From Candidatus Obscuribacterales bacterium (GTDB lineage Bacteria > Cyanobacteriota > Vampirovibrionia > Obscuribacterales > Obscuribacteraceae): DNA of 47,893 nt. Shown piece by piece: positions 31,026 through 38,726 of this stretch. The DNA is taken from positions 1 to 47,893 of the forward strand of contig CASBPX010000128.1 in the NCBI GenBank assembly GCA_949127735.1, written 5' to 3'. A program made the translations under genes and the position numbers. The notes beneath the pieces are model-generated. The model saw only the letters and a list, made by a program, of their open reading frames with translations, had not been told where the DNA came from and did not search any database. Within the stretch, counting starts at the first letter, position 1. Every line of letters begins with the position of its first letter.

Positions 31026-31667
31026 TTATTGTTTGGCGGCTTCGATTTCGATTGTCACCGGCACTTCTTCGCCCAACATTACGCCACCGCCGTCCATGTT
31101 TTTGTTCCATGAGATGCCAAAATCTTTGCGCTTAACTTTGGCGGTGGCGGTGGCACCAGTTCTGGTGATGCCTTTTGGATCTTTGATAGCCTCAGCAGGA
31201 CCTTCCACGTCTAGCGTTACAGCTTTGGTGACACCGTGCATCGACAAGTCGCCAACGACGGTGAATTTGCTCTTGCCGGCGCCTTTGACGCTGGTCGATT
31301 TGAAAGTAATTTTTGGATATTTGGCGGCGTCGAAGAAATCGGCATTCTTCAGGTGTTCATCGCGACCTTTATCACCTGTGTCGATAGAGTCTACATCGAT
31401 CTCTGCGTCAATTTTGACGCTCTTCACGTCCTTACCGTCATAGTCGATTGTGCCGCTGACTTTTGAAAAATGCCCTTTAACGTTTGAAACCATTAAGTGG
31501 CGAATTTTGAAACTGACATCGCTGTGTGGTGTATCGATTTTCCAGACAGTTGATGCTGCTGCCGCTGGAGCTGGTGCGGCTTTTTTGGTTGCAGGGGCGG
31601 CCCAGGCATGGTTGGCTGATACCATGCTGACAAGAGCTAGTGCTCCGCAGATTGATTTTATTGACAT
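31026..31667 (-). CDS. YceI-family periplasmic lipid-binding-like protein (213 aa)
   Basis: A lipocalin-like beta-barrel of the YceI family, known to bind polyisoprenoids in some members. The signal peptide ('SICGALALVSMVSANHAWA') is followed by an Ala/Pro linker and the YceI domain with family motifs 'IDTPHSDVSFKIRHLMVSNVKG', 'DSIDTGDKGRDEHLKNADFF' and 'YPKITFKS'. The ATG at 31667 is preferred since CAGGAG lies just before it; the frame is open to 31721. It is the first gene of the likely six-gene operon running to 25067. The role in that operon is unknown; an envelope function fits the neighbours. Confidence 0.93.
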   Translation of the reverse strand: MSIKSICGALALVSMVSANHAWAAPATKKAAPAPAAAASTVWKIDTPHSDVSFKIRHLMVSNVKGHFSKVSGTIDYDGKDVKSVKIDAEIDVDSIDTGDKGRDEHLKNADFFDAAKYPKITFKSTSVKGAGKSKFTVVGDLSMHGVTKAVTLDVEGPAEAIKDPKGITRTGATATAKVKRKDFGISWNKNMDGGGVMLGEEVPVTIEIEAAKQ

Positions 31668-31825
31668 CTGTAACTCCTGAAATGATTTACGCCCTAACGA
31701 GGGTATACCTTTATAGTGCACATGATAAGTTTACGTAGAGTTTTTACCATTTTGCTACAGCTTGGTCGATAACCCAGCCTTGCTGTAACATAAAAATCTG
31801 TAGTGACGTTCGCCTGGAGGCAACC

Positions 31826-31927
31826 ATGGGAAAAGAACAAGTCAAAAAGAAAGAGACCAAAAAGAAGGCCTCTAAGACAATGAAAGAGAAGAAAGCAGTC
31901 AAAACTGAGAAGAAAGCTGGCCGTTAA
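31826..31927 (+). CDS. Lysine-rich micro-protein (33 aa)
   Basis: A short gene below usual ORF cut-offs: ATG at 31826, stop at 31925-31927, with TGGAGG at 6-7 bp before the start. The protein is about 45% Lys and begins 'MGKEQVKKKETKK', with 'ASKTMKEKK' in the middle. The composition resembles small basic nucleic-acid-binding or ribosome-associated peptides; no family is assigned. The ribosome binding site is among the best in the window, which supports translation. It is divergent from the yceI operon. Confidence 0.65.
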   Translation: MGKEQVKKKETKKKASKTMKEKKAVKTEKKAGR

Positions 31928-32024
31928 CTCTGCGCTGTCTGTTTAATATTTGAAGCTCAACTGGTTTGGGCGGGATGATGGCGTGGTTGCGCAAAGCACC
32001 GTAAATTTATAACAGGCGCCGCCA

Positions 32025-32240
32025 ATGTTCCTCCTTTCTCCAACGCTATTAGTTCGATGCTCGAAGCCACTCGCCCTTGTGTATCTCCTGCTCGCCCTTT
32101 CTCTGCCGTGGCCCATTTTCGAATGGTTTTTGATGTCACCATTTGGTTTCAGCTACGGCTCGTTACTTTATATGCCTTTGGCAATGGCCTCAATGCCTAT
32201 ATTATTGGGCGCACCGATCGTTGCGCTTCGAAAATCCTGA
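32025..32240 (+). CDS. Small two-helix membrane protein (71 aa), tentative
   Basis: Two hydrophobic segments ('LALVYLLLALSLPWPIFEWF' and 'LLYMPLAMASMPILLGAPIV') and a basic C-terminus make this a plausible integral membrane peptide. No clear ribosome binding site lies before the ATG, and no family is recognised. Overlapping minus-strand and plus-strand frames look random. A large inverted repeat begins 53 bp after its stop. Confidence 0.4.
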   Translation: MFLLSPTLLVRCSKPLALVYLLLALSLPWPIFEWFLMSPFGFSYGSLLYMPLAMASMPILLGAPIVALRKS

Positions 32241-32292
32241 CCAGAGTGAATTTTGAGATTTAGCCACCAGGTGCAGGTTGCCGAAATTGCGA

Positions 32293-32349
32293 AAAATGGA
32301 CATCTAACATTGTAATTACATCGTAATTACGATGTTAGATGGTCATTTT
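32293..32349. repeat. 57-nt interrupted inverted repeat
   Basis: Core arms CATCTAACAT (32301-32310) and ATGTTAGATG (32332-32341) continue inward through GTAATTAC copies (32312-32319, 32323-32330) to a 3-nt loop, giving about 19 bp of stem with one G-T pair; after a 2-bp mismatch, six more outer pairs follow (32293-32298 with 32344-32349). It lies between a plus-strand gene and the stop of a minus-strand regulator gene. No T run follows, so it may be a repeat element rather than a terminator. Confidence 0.85.
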
Positions 32350-32389
32350 GTGGATATTCAGAAGCCCAAGCCGAGCGTCATACTAAACG

Positions 32390-33073
32390 CTATTTTTGAT
32401 CCACAAACAGACCATATCCGACACCATGCACGTTGCGAATCATCGAAGTATCTGAGTCGCCGTCAAGTTTTTTACGCAGACGTTTAATACATGTGGTTAG
32501 CGCTTCTCGTGTTGAATCAGACTGGCATGGCCAGACGCTATCGAGCAATTTGTCCACGCCGAACAATTCACAGGGATGCCGCATCAAAAATTCAAGCAGG
32601 GCAAATTCTTTGGGCACCAGTTTAATTTCTTCGTCGCCTAGAGTGACTTTAAAATCTTTGGGATCCAGGCGCAGCTTGCCCACTTCCAGAACATCACCAA
32701 CAAGCACTTGGGGCCGCCGCAAGAGCGCCCGTATTCTTGAAGTCAATTCGCGACTGTCGAATGGCTTGGTCAAATAATCATCGGCACCAGCATCAAGCCC
32801 TTCCAATTTGTCTGACAAATCGCGACGTCCGGTGAGAAATAGCACCGGCGTGATGCCACCACGGCTGCGAAATTCCTTGAGAATGCCGAGGCCGGTTACT
32901 TCAGGTAAATTCCAGTCAAGAATAATCAGGTCAAAAATGTATAACTTTACCTGGCTCAAGGCATCGGCGCCGTTGTTCACATGCTCGACCAGGTGATTTT
33001 CGCGAGTGAGACACTGCACGATTAGATCGGCCAGTTGTTCGTCATCTTCAACGATCAGAATTTTCGCCATCAT
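32390..33073 (-). CDS. OmpR/PhoB-family response regulator (227 aa)
   Basis: Receiver domain with acidic pair in 'LIVEDDEQ', phospho-acceptor Asp53 in 'IILDWNLPEVTG', and Lys103 in 'DDYLTKPF'; C-terminal winged helix (about 130-225) with 'KEFALLEFLMRHP' and 'CIKRLRKKLD', ending in 'VHGVGYGLFV'. It follows the PAS histidine kinase in a three-gene cluster; the 50-bp gap between them holds three 16-bp repeats. It has the same layout as the regulator at 4161-4838, so they may be paralogues. AAGGGG precedes the start, where two ATG codons are adjacent (33073 or 33070). Confidence 0.95.
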   Translation of the reverse strand: MMAKILIVEDDEQLADLIVQCLTRENHLVEHVNNGADALSQVKLYIFDLIILDWNLPEVTGLGILKEFRSRGGITPVLFLTGRRDLSDKLEGLDAGADDYLTKPFDSRELTSRIRALLRRPQVLVGDVLEVGKLRLDPKDFKVTLGDEEIKLVPKEFALLEFLMRHPCELFGVDKLLDSVWPCQSDSTREALTTCIKRLRKKLDGDSDTSMIRNVHGVGYGLFVDQK

Positions 33074-33079
33074 TCCCCT

Positions 33080-33127
33080 TACTGGAGAGTTAAATTACTG
33101 GAGATTCAATTAACTGGAGATTTAATC
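33080..33127. repeat. Three 16-bp tandem units between kinase stop and regulator start
   Basis: Units start at 33080, 33096 and 33112, each with the core ACTGGAGA. The array reaches the histidine kinase stop codon (33126-33128) and lies just upstream of the regulator ribosome binding site on the minus strand. Confidence 0.9.
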
Positions 33128-34979
33128 AGCCCAGTTTAACTGGCCGTGCTTGATAGTATTTGTTGTGGGATGCCAGGGTAAACCAGAATGTGCTGCCTTT
33201 TCCTTCCACAGATTCTACCCCAATCTCGCCTCCGTGCTGCTCAATGATCGCTTTGCATATAGCCAGGCCCAAACCGCTGCCCCGATTGCTGCGCCCGTCC
33301 TCGTTTTTGACCTGGCTAAAGCGCTCGAAAATGCTTTCGGCCTTTTGGGCCGGAATGCCGCGGCCCTGGTCGCTGATAAGAACGCGAATCATTCCCTCCT
33401 TGGCCCCTTTGCCGTTCGGAGAATCGCCTGAGATGGGGCTGGCGCTCAGAACAATGCTTGACCCATCTGGTGAAAATTTAAGTGCGTTAGAAAGCAGGTT
33501 GACAACAACCTGAGTGACTCGTTCTGAGTCCATGTAGGCTTCTAGTTTGTCGTCAAGATGATTGACCAGTTTGATTTTCTGCTTTTTGGCAATCGCTTCA
33601 ACGGCACCCACTGATGTATCAATGGCGCGTTTTAAAGATGCTTGTTCCATAATCAGCTCCACATAGCCGGCGTCGAGCTTTTCTAAATCGAGCAAGTTGT
33701 TGATTAGTGCCATTAAGCGGCTGACATTGTCTTGTGCGTTAGTTAGATTTTTCATCGCCTGTGGTGGCAACAAACCTTCGGCGTCTTCTTTCAACATCGA
33801 GTGAATCATTTGAATCGATGTCAGAGGAGTGCGCAAATCGTGTGATACCACCGCCACAAAATCACGTTTCATTTGCTCTAATTGTTTGCGTGCACCTACG
33901 TCTTGCACGACGCAATAGAGCAGCTGTTCTTCTTCAGACCAAGTTGCCGACCAGGCTGTATCGCAAATGGAATTATCAGCGCGCACCACTTTTACATCAA
34001 ATCGACTGGAGCCTTGCTCCTCGATGACTTCCAATAATTTAGCCCGGGCTTCAGCTTTTTCTGATGGATCGAACAGGTCTATAGCTCTTCTGCCGACTAT
34101 GTCTTCCTGGTCAAAGCGCCACATTGAGCAGACCGCTTCGTTAATGCTGGAAAAGATTAGTTGTTTGTCTAGAGAACAAACGATGTCGGCCACGTTTTCT
34201 AAAATCGCCAGTTCTTTGCGGCGCATGGTCGTGATGTCGCGATACATGCGATGATAAACCTTGTCGATTTGTGCCAGCTCGTCGTCTCCCAGAACCCTGC
34301 CTATAGGCGGTTTTCCAACGCTCATTCTTTGAGTATTTTGCATAATCAAATTGAGACGGTCGGTGGTGCTGCGATTGAAAAAATATGTTAAACCAAGGGC
34401 TAAACCCACACTTATCAATACTGAGCTGTAGAGAATGAAATGCAGAATTTGATCGTCTTTAAGCAGCTGTCCTTGTTTTTCTTTATCCAGCAACTCATTT
34501 TTACGAGCCAGGCCATCGGTAAGCTCCATAAATTCGTCAATGTCTTTTTGAATATTAGACCAGGCAATGGCAGCTGCAACTTTGTTACCGGCATCAAATT
34601 CTTTTTTAGCGCCAGAGAAAGCATGGTCAATTCTTGCAAGTAGCGAATAAAGCTTAAGCCAGGTTTTTTGATCCACACCTTTGCTTTCTTCCGCCAGCAT
34701 TTTAATCAGCCCTATCTCTCTGACGATGGCGGCACTGAGCGATTTGCGCCGCGCCTCGTTTTCTGCTGTGTGATGTCCGCTGGCAATGATGACAAAATTG
34801 CAGCGTTGCAGCGTCAAGCCGGTGGCAGAGTTGACATGTGAGAGGACTTCGCGCGAATAGCTCTCCACCACTCGTGCTTTGTCGACGCGATCAAGTTGAT
34901 ACAAAAGCACAGTGACCAGTGCCACTTCGGCGATTACTGGAATGGCTACAATCAATGCAACTTTGCGAGACAGCTTCAA
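33126..34979 (-). CDS. Membrane PAS histidine kinase (617 aa)
   Basis: Transmembrane helix 1 (about 7-28), a periplasmic helical sensor (30-175), transmembrane helix 2 (about 178-200), a HAMP-like linker, PAS domain (about 255-365, 'ILENVADIVCSLDKQLIFSSIN'), HisKA with His380 in 'VVSHDLRTPL', and HATPase_c with 'NLLSNALKFSP', 'DQGRGIP', 'IFERFSQV' and 'GSGLGLAIC'. All boxes are intact, so it should be an active kinase. The sensor and TM plan is like that of the kinase at 2646-4145 but with an added PAS. It is the second gene of a minus-strand cluster after the degenerate receiver and before the OmpR-type regulator. Confidence 0.94.
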   Translation of the reverse strand: MKLSRKVALIVAIPVIAEVALVTVLLYQLDRVDKARVVESYSREVLSHVNSATGLTLQRCNFVIIASGHHTAENEARRKSLSAAIVREIGLIKMLAEESKGVDQKTWLKLYSLLARIDHAFSGAKKEFDAGNKVAAAIAWSNIQKDIDEFMELTDGLARKNELLDKEKQGQLLKDDQILHFILYSSVLISVGLALGLTYFFNRSTTDRLNLIMQNTQRMSVGKPPIGRVLGDDELAQIDKVYHRMYRDITTMRRKELAILENVADIVCSLDKQLIFSSINEAVCSMWRFDQEDIVGRRAIDLFDPSEKAEARAKLLEVIEEQGSSRFDVKVVRADNSICDTAWSATWSEEEQLLYCVVQDVGARKQLEQMKRDFVAVVSHDLRTPLTSIQMIHSMLKEDAEGLLPPQAMKNLTNAQDNVSRLMALINNLLDLEKLDAGYVELIMEQASLKRAIDTSVGAVEAIAKKQKIKLVNHLDDKLEAYMDSERVTQVVVNLLSNALKFSPDGSSIVLSASPISGDSPNGKGAKEGMIRVLISDQGRGIPAQKAESIFERFSQVKNEDGRSNRGSGLGLAICKAIIEQHGGEIGVESVEGKGSTFWFTLASHNKYYQARPVKLG

Positions 34980-35041
34980 TAGAAAGTGCCTTTCAATAGG
35001 CTTTTAGGAACTTCTATTTTAGCAGAATAGGGCCGGTACCA

Positions 35042-35458
35042 TCACTCTGGAGTTTGCTCTTCGCGCTTGATCTTGCTTTTCAGGCGCTCCACAATCAGCG
35101 GATCGATAATTTCTAAAAAGTCGGATGGTTCAATGTTATTTGGCACCACTTTGCGCGCACCGCTTTTGATTGCTTGCAACTCAAGGGCATCGTCAGGCAT
35201 AGTATCGAGACAAAATATAAATGGAATTGCCGCCAGATCTTGATCATCTTGCAATTCGCGCAGAAAAGATAAACCGTCGCCGTCGCTCATTTTGAAATCA
35301 CTAACGATTAAGTCGGGCAAGTTCTTGTGCGCTAAAAACAACGAAAGTGACATAGCCGGGCTGGGCACAATCTGGTAGCCAAGTTGCTCTACGGCTGCGC
35401 GTGCCAGGTTAATGGTTTTAAGTGAAAGGCCGGCGATTAATAGTTTAGGAGTTTCCAT
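35042..35458 (-). CDS. Stand-alone receiver-like protein lacking the acidic pair (138 aa)
   Basis: The fold of a CheY-like receiver is clear ('PDLIVSDFKMSDGDGLSFLREL' has the phospho-acceptor position Asp). But the Mg-binding acidic pair at the end of strand 1, usually 'VDD', reads 'LLIAGLS', and the region of the conserved Lys reads 'RKVVPNNIEP' with Asn before the Pro. Phosphorylation is therefore doubtful. It is probably a pseudo-receiver that acts as an adaptor for the kinase encoded 62 bp downstream. ATG 35458 is preferred; a TTG at 35467 is the other option. First gene of the second two-component cluster. Confidence 0.85.
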   Translation of the reverse strand: METPKLLIAGLSLKTINLARAAVEQLGYQIVPSPAMSLSLFLAHKNLPDLIVSDFKMSDGDGLSFLRELQDDQDLAAIPFIFCLDTMPDDALELQAIKSGARKVVPNNIEPSDFLEIIDPLIVERLKSKIKREEQTPE

Positions 35459-35586
35459 TATGCTCAATAAAAAACGCAGCCTGCTGGCGGCTTAACTGAA
35501 ACCTTAGGCAACTATAGCGTTTTTGACGTTCGTACACCAGAGTCGTTAAAATGTGGCCAATAACTCAAGTGTAAGTGAGGTTGGCG

Positions 35587-36483
35587 ATGGAACGGCGTGT
35601 ACTCGGTAAAACCGGAATGAATGTCAGTGTGCTTGGTTTCGGCGGAGCTGAAATAGGCTTTGAAGGCGCCGAGCAGGCGACGGTTGAAAAGCTACTTTCT
35701 GCAGCTATCGACCAGGGCCTTAATGCTATCGATACGGCTGAGTGTTACGTCAACAGTGAAGAAATGATTGGTAAAGCTGTTGCTAATCGCCGGTCGGATT
35801 TTTACCTCTTCACAAAATGCGGTCATGGTGCCACGTATAACGATGAGGCCTGGTCGGCGAAAGATATTGAAAAAAGTATTGACCGCAGCTTGAAACGTTT
35901 GCAAACAGACTACGTTGATCTTTTGCAGTTGCATAGTTGCAGCAGCGAGATACTTAAAAAAGGCGAAGTAGTCGAAGCCCTGCAAGCCGCCCAGAAAGCC
36001 GGTAAAACACGATTTATTGGCTATAGTGGCGATGGCGAAGATGCACTTCTGGCAATCAACATGAATGTTTTTGATACTCTGCAAACATCAGTTAGCATTT
36101 TTGACCAACAGTGTATCGATATGACTTTGCCATTGGCTCAAGAAAAAAATATGGGCGTCATCGCCAAACGCCCGATCGGCAATGCTGTCTGGCGTCATTC
36201 TTCCAAACCTGCAAATGAATATGTGCACGAATATTGGGACCGCCTGCAAAAGCTCAAGTTTGATTTTATCAATGTTGACGCGAGCAAGACGTCAGAAATA
36301 GCACTGCGCTTTACCCTTTCTGCGCCAGCGGTAACCACTATGATTGTTGGTACCACCAACCCGGATCGTTGGAAAGATAATGCTGACTTGATTGCTGCCG
36401 GAAAATTGAGCGAAGCTGAATTGACCGCCATTCGCGAGCGCTGGTACGAAGTAGCCGACCAGGGCTGGGTTGGCCAGGTTTAA
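35587..36483 (+). CDS. Aldo/keto reductase (298 aa)
   Basis: NAD(P)H-dependent TIM-barrel oxidoreductase. The catalytic tetrad is present: Asp49 and Tyr54 in 'IDTAECYVNSE', Lys77 in 'FTKCG', and His116 in 'LLQLHSC'. The C-terminal cofactor region 'MIVGTTNPDRW' is typical of the group of general stress/YajO-like AKRs. The ATG at 35587 is chosen because GAGG lies 6 bp upstream; a GTG start at 35575 is possible. It is divergent from the receiver gene and its stop directly abuts the stop of the next minus-strand gene. The substrate cannot be predicted. Confidence 0.93.
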   Translation: MERRVLGKTGMNVSVLGFGGAEIGFEGAEQATVEKLLSAAIDQGLNAIDTAECYVNSEEMIGKAVANRRSDFYLFTKCGHGATYNDEAWSAKDIEKSIDRSLKRLQTDYVDLLQLHSCSSEILKKGEVVEALQAAQKAGKTRFIGYSGDGEDALLAINMNVFDTLQTSVSIFDQQCIDMTLPLAQEKNMGVIAKRPIGNAVWRHSSKPANEYVHEYWDRLQKLKFDFINVDASKTSEIALRFTLSAPAVTTMIVGTTNPDRWKDNADLIAAGKLSEAELTAIRERWYEVADQGWVGQV

Positions 36484-37377
36484 TTAGTCTTCGGTTTTAG
36501 CTTTAGGTTTGACAATTTTGACGGGCTCATCATCAGTTGCGCCCGTTTTAATTACAGCTGACACTGATGTATCTGCAGATCTGAGCACTTTGCGCAAATA
36601 ACGGTCACTAGTTTCCCATGGCTTCGGACTGTAGCCGGTCAAGACCTTGAGGCGCTTTTTCGCTTTCAAACTCCAGTCTTCATCACCATATTGGCCGCTC
36701 AAAATTCCAAGACCATTAAAGGTCATTCCTTTCTCATCGCCAATTTCGTTACGTGCCACCATGAGCCACGACTTGATGCATTTATTGAATATTTCAGGAT
36801 CTTTTTCTGCCTGATGCTGTAATTTCTCGTCTAGCGCTTCTGCGTATAGCACGCGCACTTCCATGTTGTCTTCATCTAATTTGATGGCTCTGTTTAAAAG
36901 ACGAATGGCACGATTGTAATTGTTGTGCCGCATCAGTTGCTTGGCTTCGAGAAATAATGTGTGAGCAGTCTCGTGGGTAAAAAAACCGTTGCCCTCGACA
37001 GTCTTGGTAGGATCTTCGTTTGGCGGCTCGGAACTACGCGCCCCTTTGCGCACTGTTTCAACTTCCGCCGTTTCAATTTCGGCTTTTTCTGAGACAACCG
37101 GTGCTTCGTTTTTGATAATTGCTTTTTTAGCGGGCACAGCAGGCACGGCTGGGGCTTTAGCGGTTGTGGCGCTCTTAACCGTAACTTGCTTGGACTGAGT
37201 AAGAGTTGCCGCACTGCTGGTTGCAGGCTTTTTTACTGGTGAAACAGCATTGCTTGCCGGGACGGCCATGGCTGAGCCGGCAAATATCACTAATGACGAG
37301 GCGCAAATGGCGGCGCGAATGTCGGTGCGAATGTCGGTGCGGATGACTCGATATTTGAATTGTGATTGCCGTGGCAC
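36484..37377 (-). CDS. Secreted TPR protein with Ala/Pro/Lys-rich linker (297 aa)
   Basis: After a short repeat-encoded N-terminus ('RTDIRTDIR') comes a signal-peptide-like segment ('AAICASSLVIFAGSAMA'), a disordered Ala/Pro/Lys/Glu linker (about 40-130) and a TPR-like region ('AHTLFLEAKQLMRHNNYNRA', 'IRLLNRAIKLDEDNMEVRVLYAEALDE'). The rest is helical and charged. No catalytic motif. The N-terminal repeat is made by three 12-bp units, so its length may vary between strains. Probably an envelope scaffold. The gene abuts the convergent aldo/keto reductase gene. Confidence 0.73.
   Translation of the reverse strand: MPRQSQFKYRVIRTDIRTDIRAAICASSLVIFAGSAMAVPASNAVSPVKKPATSSAATLTQSKQVTVKSATTAKAPAVPAVPAKKAIIKNEAPVVSEKAEIETAEVETVRKGARSSEPPNEDPTKTVEGNGFFTHETAHTLFLEAKQLMRHNNYNRAIRLLNRAIKLDEDNMEVRVLYAEALDEKLQHQAEKDPEIFNKCIKSWLMVARNEIGDEKGMTFNGLGILSGQYGDEDWSLKAKKRLKVLTGYSPKPWETSDRYLRKVLRSADTSVSAVIKTGATDDEPVKIVKPKAKTED
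37311..37346. repeat. Three 12-bp tandem units in a signal peptide region
   Basis: Units at 37311-37322, 37323-37334 and 37335-37346, differing at single bases. On the minus strand they encode Arg-Thr-Asp-Ile-type blocks ahead of the hydrophobic core, so copy change would keep the frame. Confidence 0.88.
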
Positions 37378-37591
37378 GACTGGCTAGCTCCTGTTATCAG
37401 AGCGGTGTTGTCAGGCTGACGCGCTCATCACAGCTGTATAAAGACACAATGATCCCATGTTGTCAACCGCAGGCGGGCCTGGCGATTAATAACGCGCATT
37501 AATTCAAGTTGACAGCGTCTCGGCTAGCCCATAACATCTATGGCTTACTGCTTTTCTGTAAAAAAAGCAACCGCACGAGGCCCCGAATAAT

Positions 37592-38155
37592 TTGATTCGT
37601 CCAATGCAATGCAACTCGATTGTGATCGCTTTTGCACTGTGTATGGTGGCACAAAGTGCTGCTTGTGCCGAGAACAAAATTAAAATGGATTCGACTGCCG
37701 GAAGTGCTTCATGGTGTCATGGTGCTGTCACAGCTCCTGCTGCATGCGGGCCGATAAAAGGCGTTGTTGACGGTCTGCCTTTTGTTTGCGAGTCGGCACT
37801 TTGGAACAGCTTTAGCGTTACCTTCAAGCAAAGTCATAAGCGCTATTGCAAAGTCGTAGTCAATTTGATGCAATCAGAGAAGCCACTTAGCAACAAAAAT
37901 TTTACCTCAGACGACAATAAGCGTGTGCAGATATATGTCTATACGCGCGAGTCAAATAAAGCAAAAGTAAAAGAAAAACATTTCACCAGTAAAGACAATT
38001 TTGGTCTCAAATTTAAGAATGGCAATCCGCGAGAAGATGATTCAGTACCTGGTGCGTTAACATTACGTTTGCCCGACGGCAGCTATGTTAATGGGGCTTT
38101 TCTTGCGCAAAAAGCGCCCCGAGTAATTTGGGATGACCAGGCCGTGCTGCCCTGA
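37592..38155 (+). CDS. Secreted hypothetical protein (187 aa)
   Basis: A signal peptide ('SIVIAFALCMVAQSAACA') and a mature part of about 160 residues rich in Lys, Asn and Ser with predicted beta content ('FVCESALWNSFSVTF', 'CKVVVNLMQ', 'RVQIYVYTRESNK', 'ALTLRLPDGSYVNGAF'). Five or six Cys residues suggest disulfides outside the cytosol. No family recognised. Start is uncertain: TTG 37592 opens the frame; ATG 37604 also gives a signal peptide. It precedes a membrane protein gene by 25 bp, with a repeat of 12-13 bp across the junction. Confidence 0.72.
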   Translation: MIRPMQCNSIVIAFALCMVAQSAACAENKIKMDSTAGSASWCHGAVTAPAACGPIKGVVDGLPFVCESALWNSFSVTFKQSHKRYCKVVVNLMQSEKPLSNKNFTSDDNKRVQIYVYTRESNKAKVKEKHFTSKDNFGLKFKNGNPREDDSVPGALTLRLPDGSYVNGAFLAQKAPRVIWDDQAVLP

Positions 38156-38189
38156 TGGCTAAACTTTATGGTTAGACTTTATGGCTAAA
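38152..38189. repeat. Three 12-13-bp units joining a stop and a start codon
   Basis: Units at 38152-38163, 38164-38176 and 38177-38189, all around ATGGCTAAA or ATGGTTAGA. The first carries the TGA stop of the gene before, and the last carries the ATG start (38181) of the gene after. The duplication thus seems to have copied a start-codon region. Confidence 0.85.
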
Positions 38190-38726
38190 AAAGACAGGCA
38201 TGAGAATCTTGGCTGGGGTAATCGTGAGCCAAAGAAAGCAGCAGAGGGAGTGCCAGCTGCACCAAGTAAATTTGGTAATTTATTTGCTCGGCTTTTTTGC
38301 TTGCCCCACATATTAATTGGCATCTGGCTGGCCTATATGTGTTTCATCAATATAATGCCTGTTGCTTTTGGTACCGATATTGAGGGTCATGTTGAGACTC
38401 TGGCGCCCCGAGAAGGCAGAAGAAAGACAACTTATCACGTTACGTTCAACTTTCCCGACGGTGATAAAACCACCACCAGCAAGGCCACTATCGACCGGGC
38501 TTTTTATTTGTCGCTCAAAGAAGGCTCACCTGTGCCTGTGCGTTACTGGTCACTCGCCAAAGAGCCCACGGCCTATATTGCTTACCCTGGCCACAACCAT
38601 TTCAACATGTTCTTGCTGTTTTTCACGTTGTTCTGGGATTCAATCATGAGCCTGATATTTTTTGCTTTCTATATTAGCCCGCTTATGGTGGCATTAGGTA
38701 TTTGGAAAGCACCGGTCATTCCTTAG
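38181..38726 (+). CDS. Membrane protein with DUF3592-like middle domain (181 aa)
   Basis: Two membrane regions (about 37-60 'HILIGIWLAYMCFINIMPVAF' and 140-175 'MFLLFFTLFWDSIMSLIFF') flank a small extracytoplasmic beta domain with 'HVTFNFPDGDKTTTSKATI' and 'YLSLKEGSPVPVRYW'. The 'sv..f..dG......' and 'G..v.VrY.p' pattern resembles DUF3592-type proteins. A charged N-terminal tail ('KKDRHENLGWGNREPKK') lies in the cytosol. Function unknown. Its stop overlaps the stop of the convergent DUF4419 gene by 4 bp. Confidence 0.75.
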   Translation: MAKKDRHENLGWGNREPKKAAEGVPAAPSKFGNLFARLFCLPHILIGIWLAYMCFINIMPVAFGTDIEGHVETLAPREGRRKTTYHVTFNFPDGDKTTTSKATIDRAFYLSLKEGSPVPVRYWSLAKEPTAYIAYPGHNHFNMFLLFFTLFWDSIMSLIFFAFYISPLMVALGIWKAPVIP

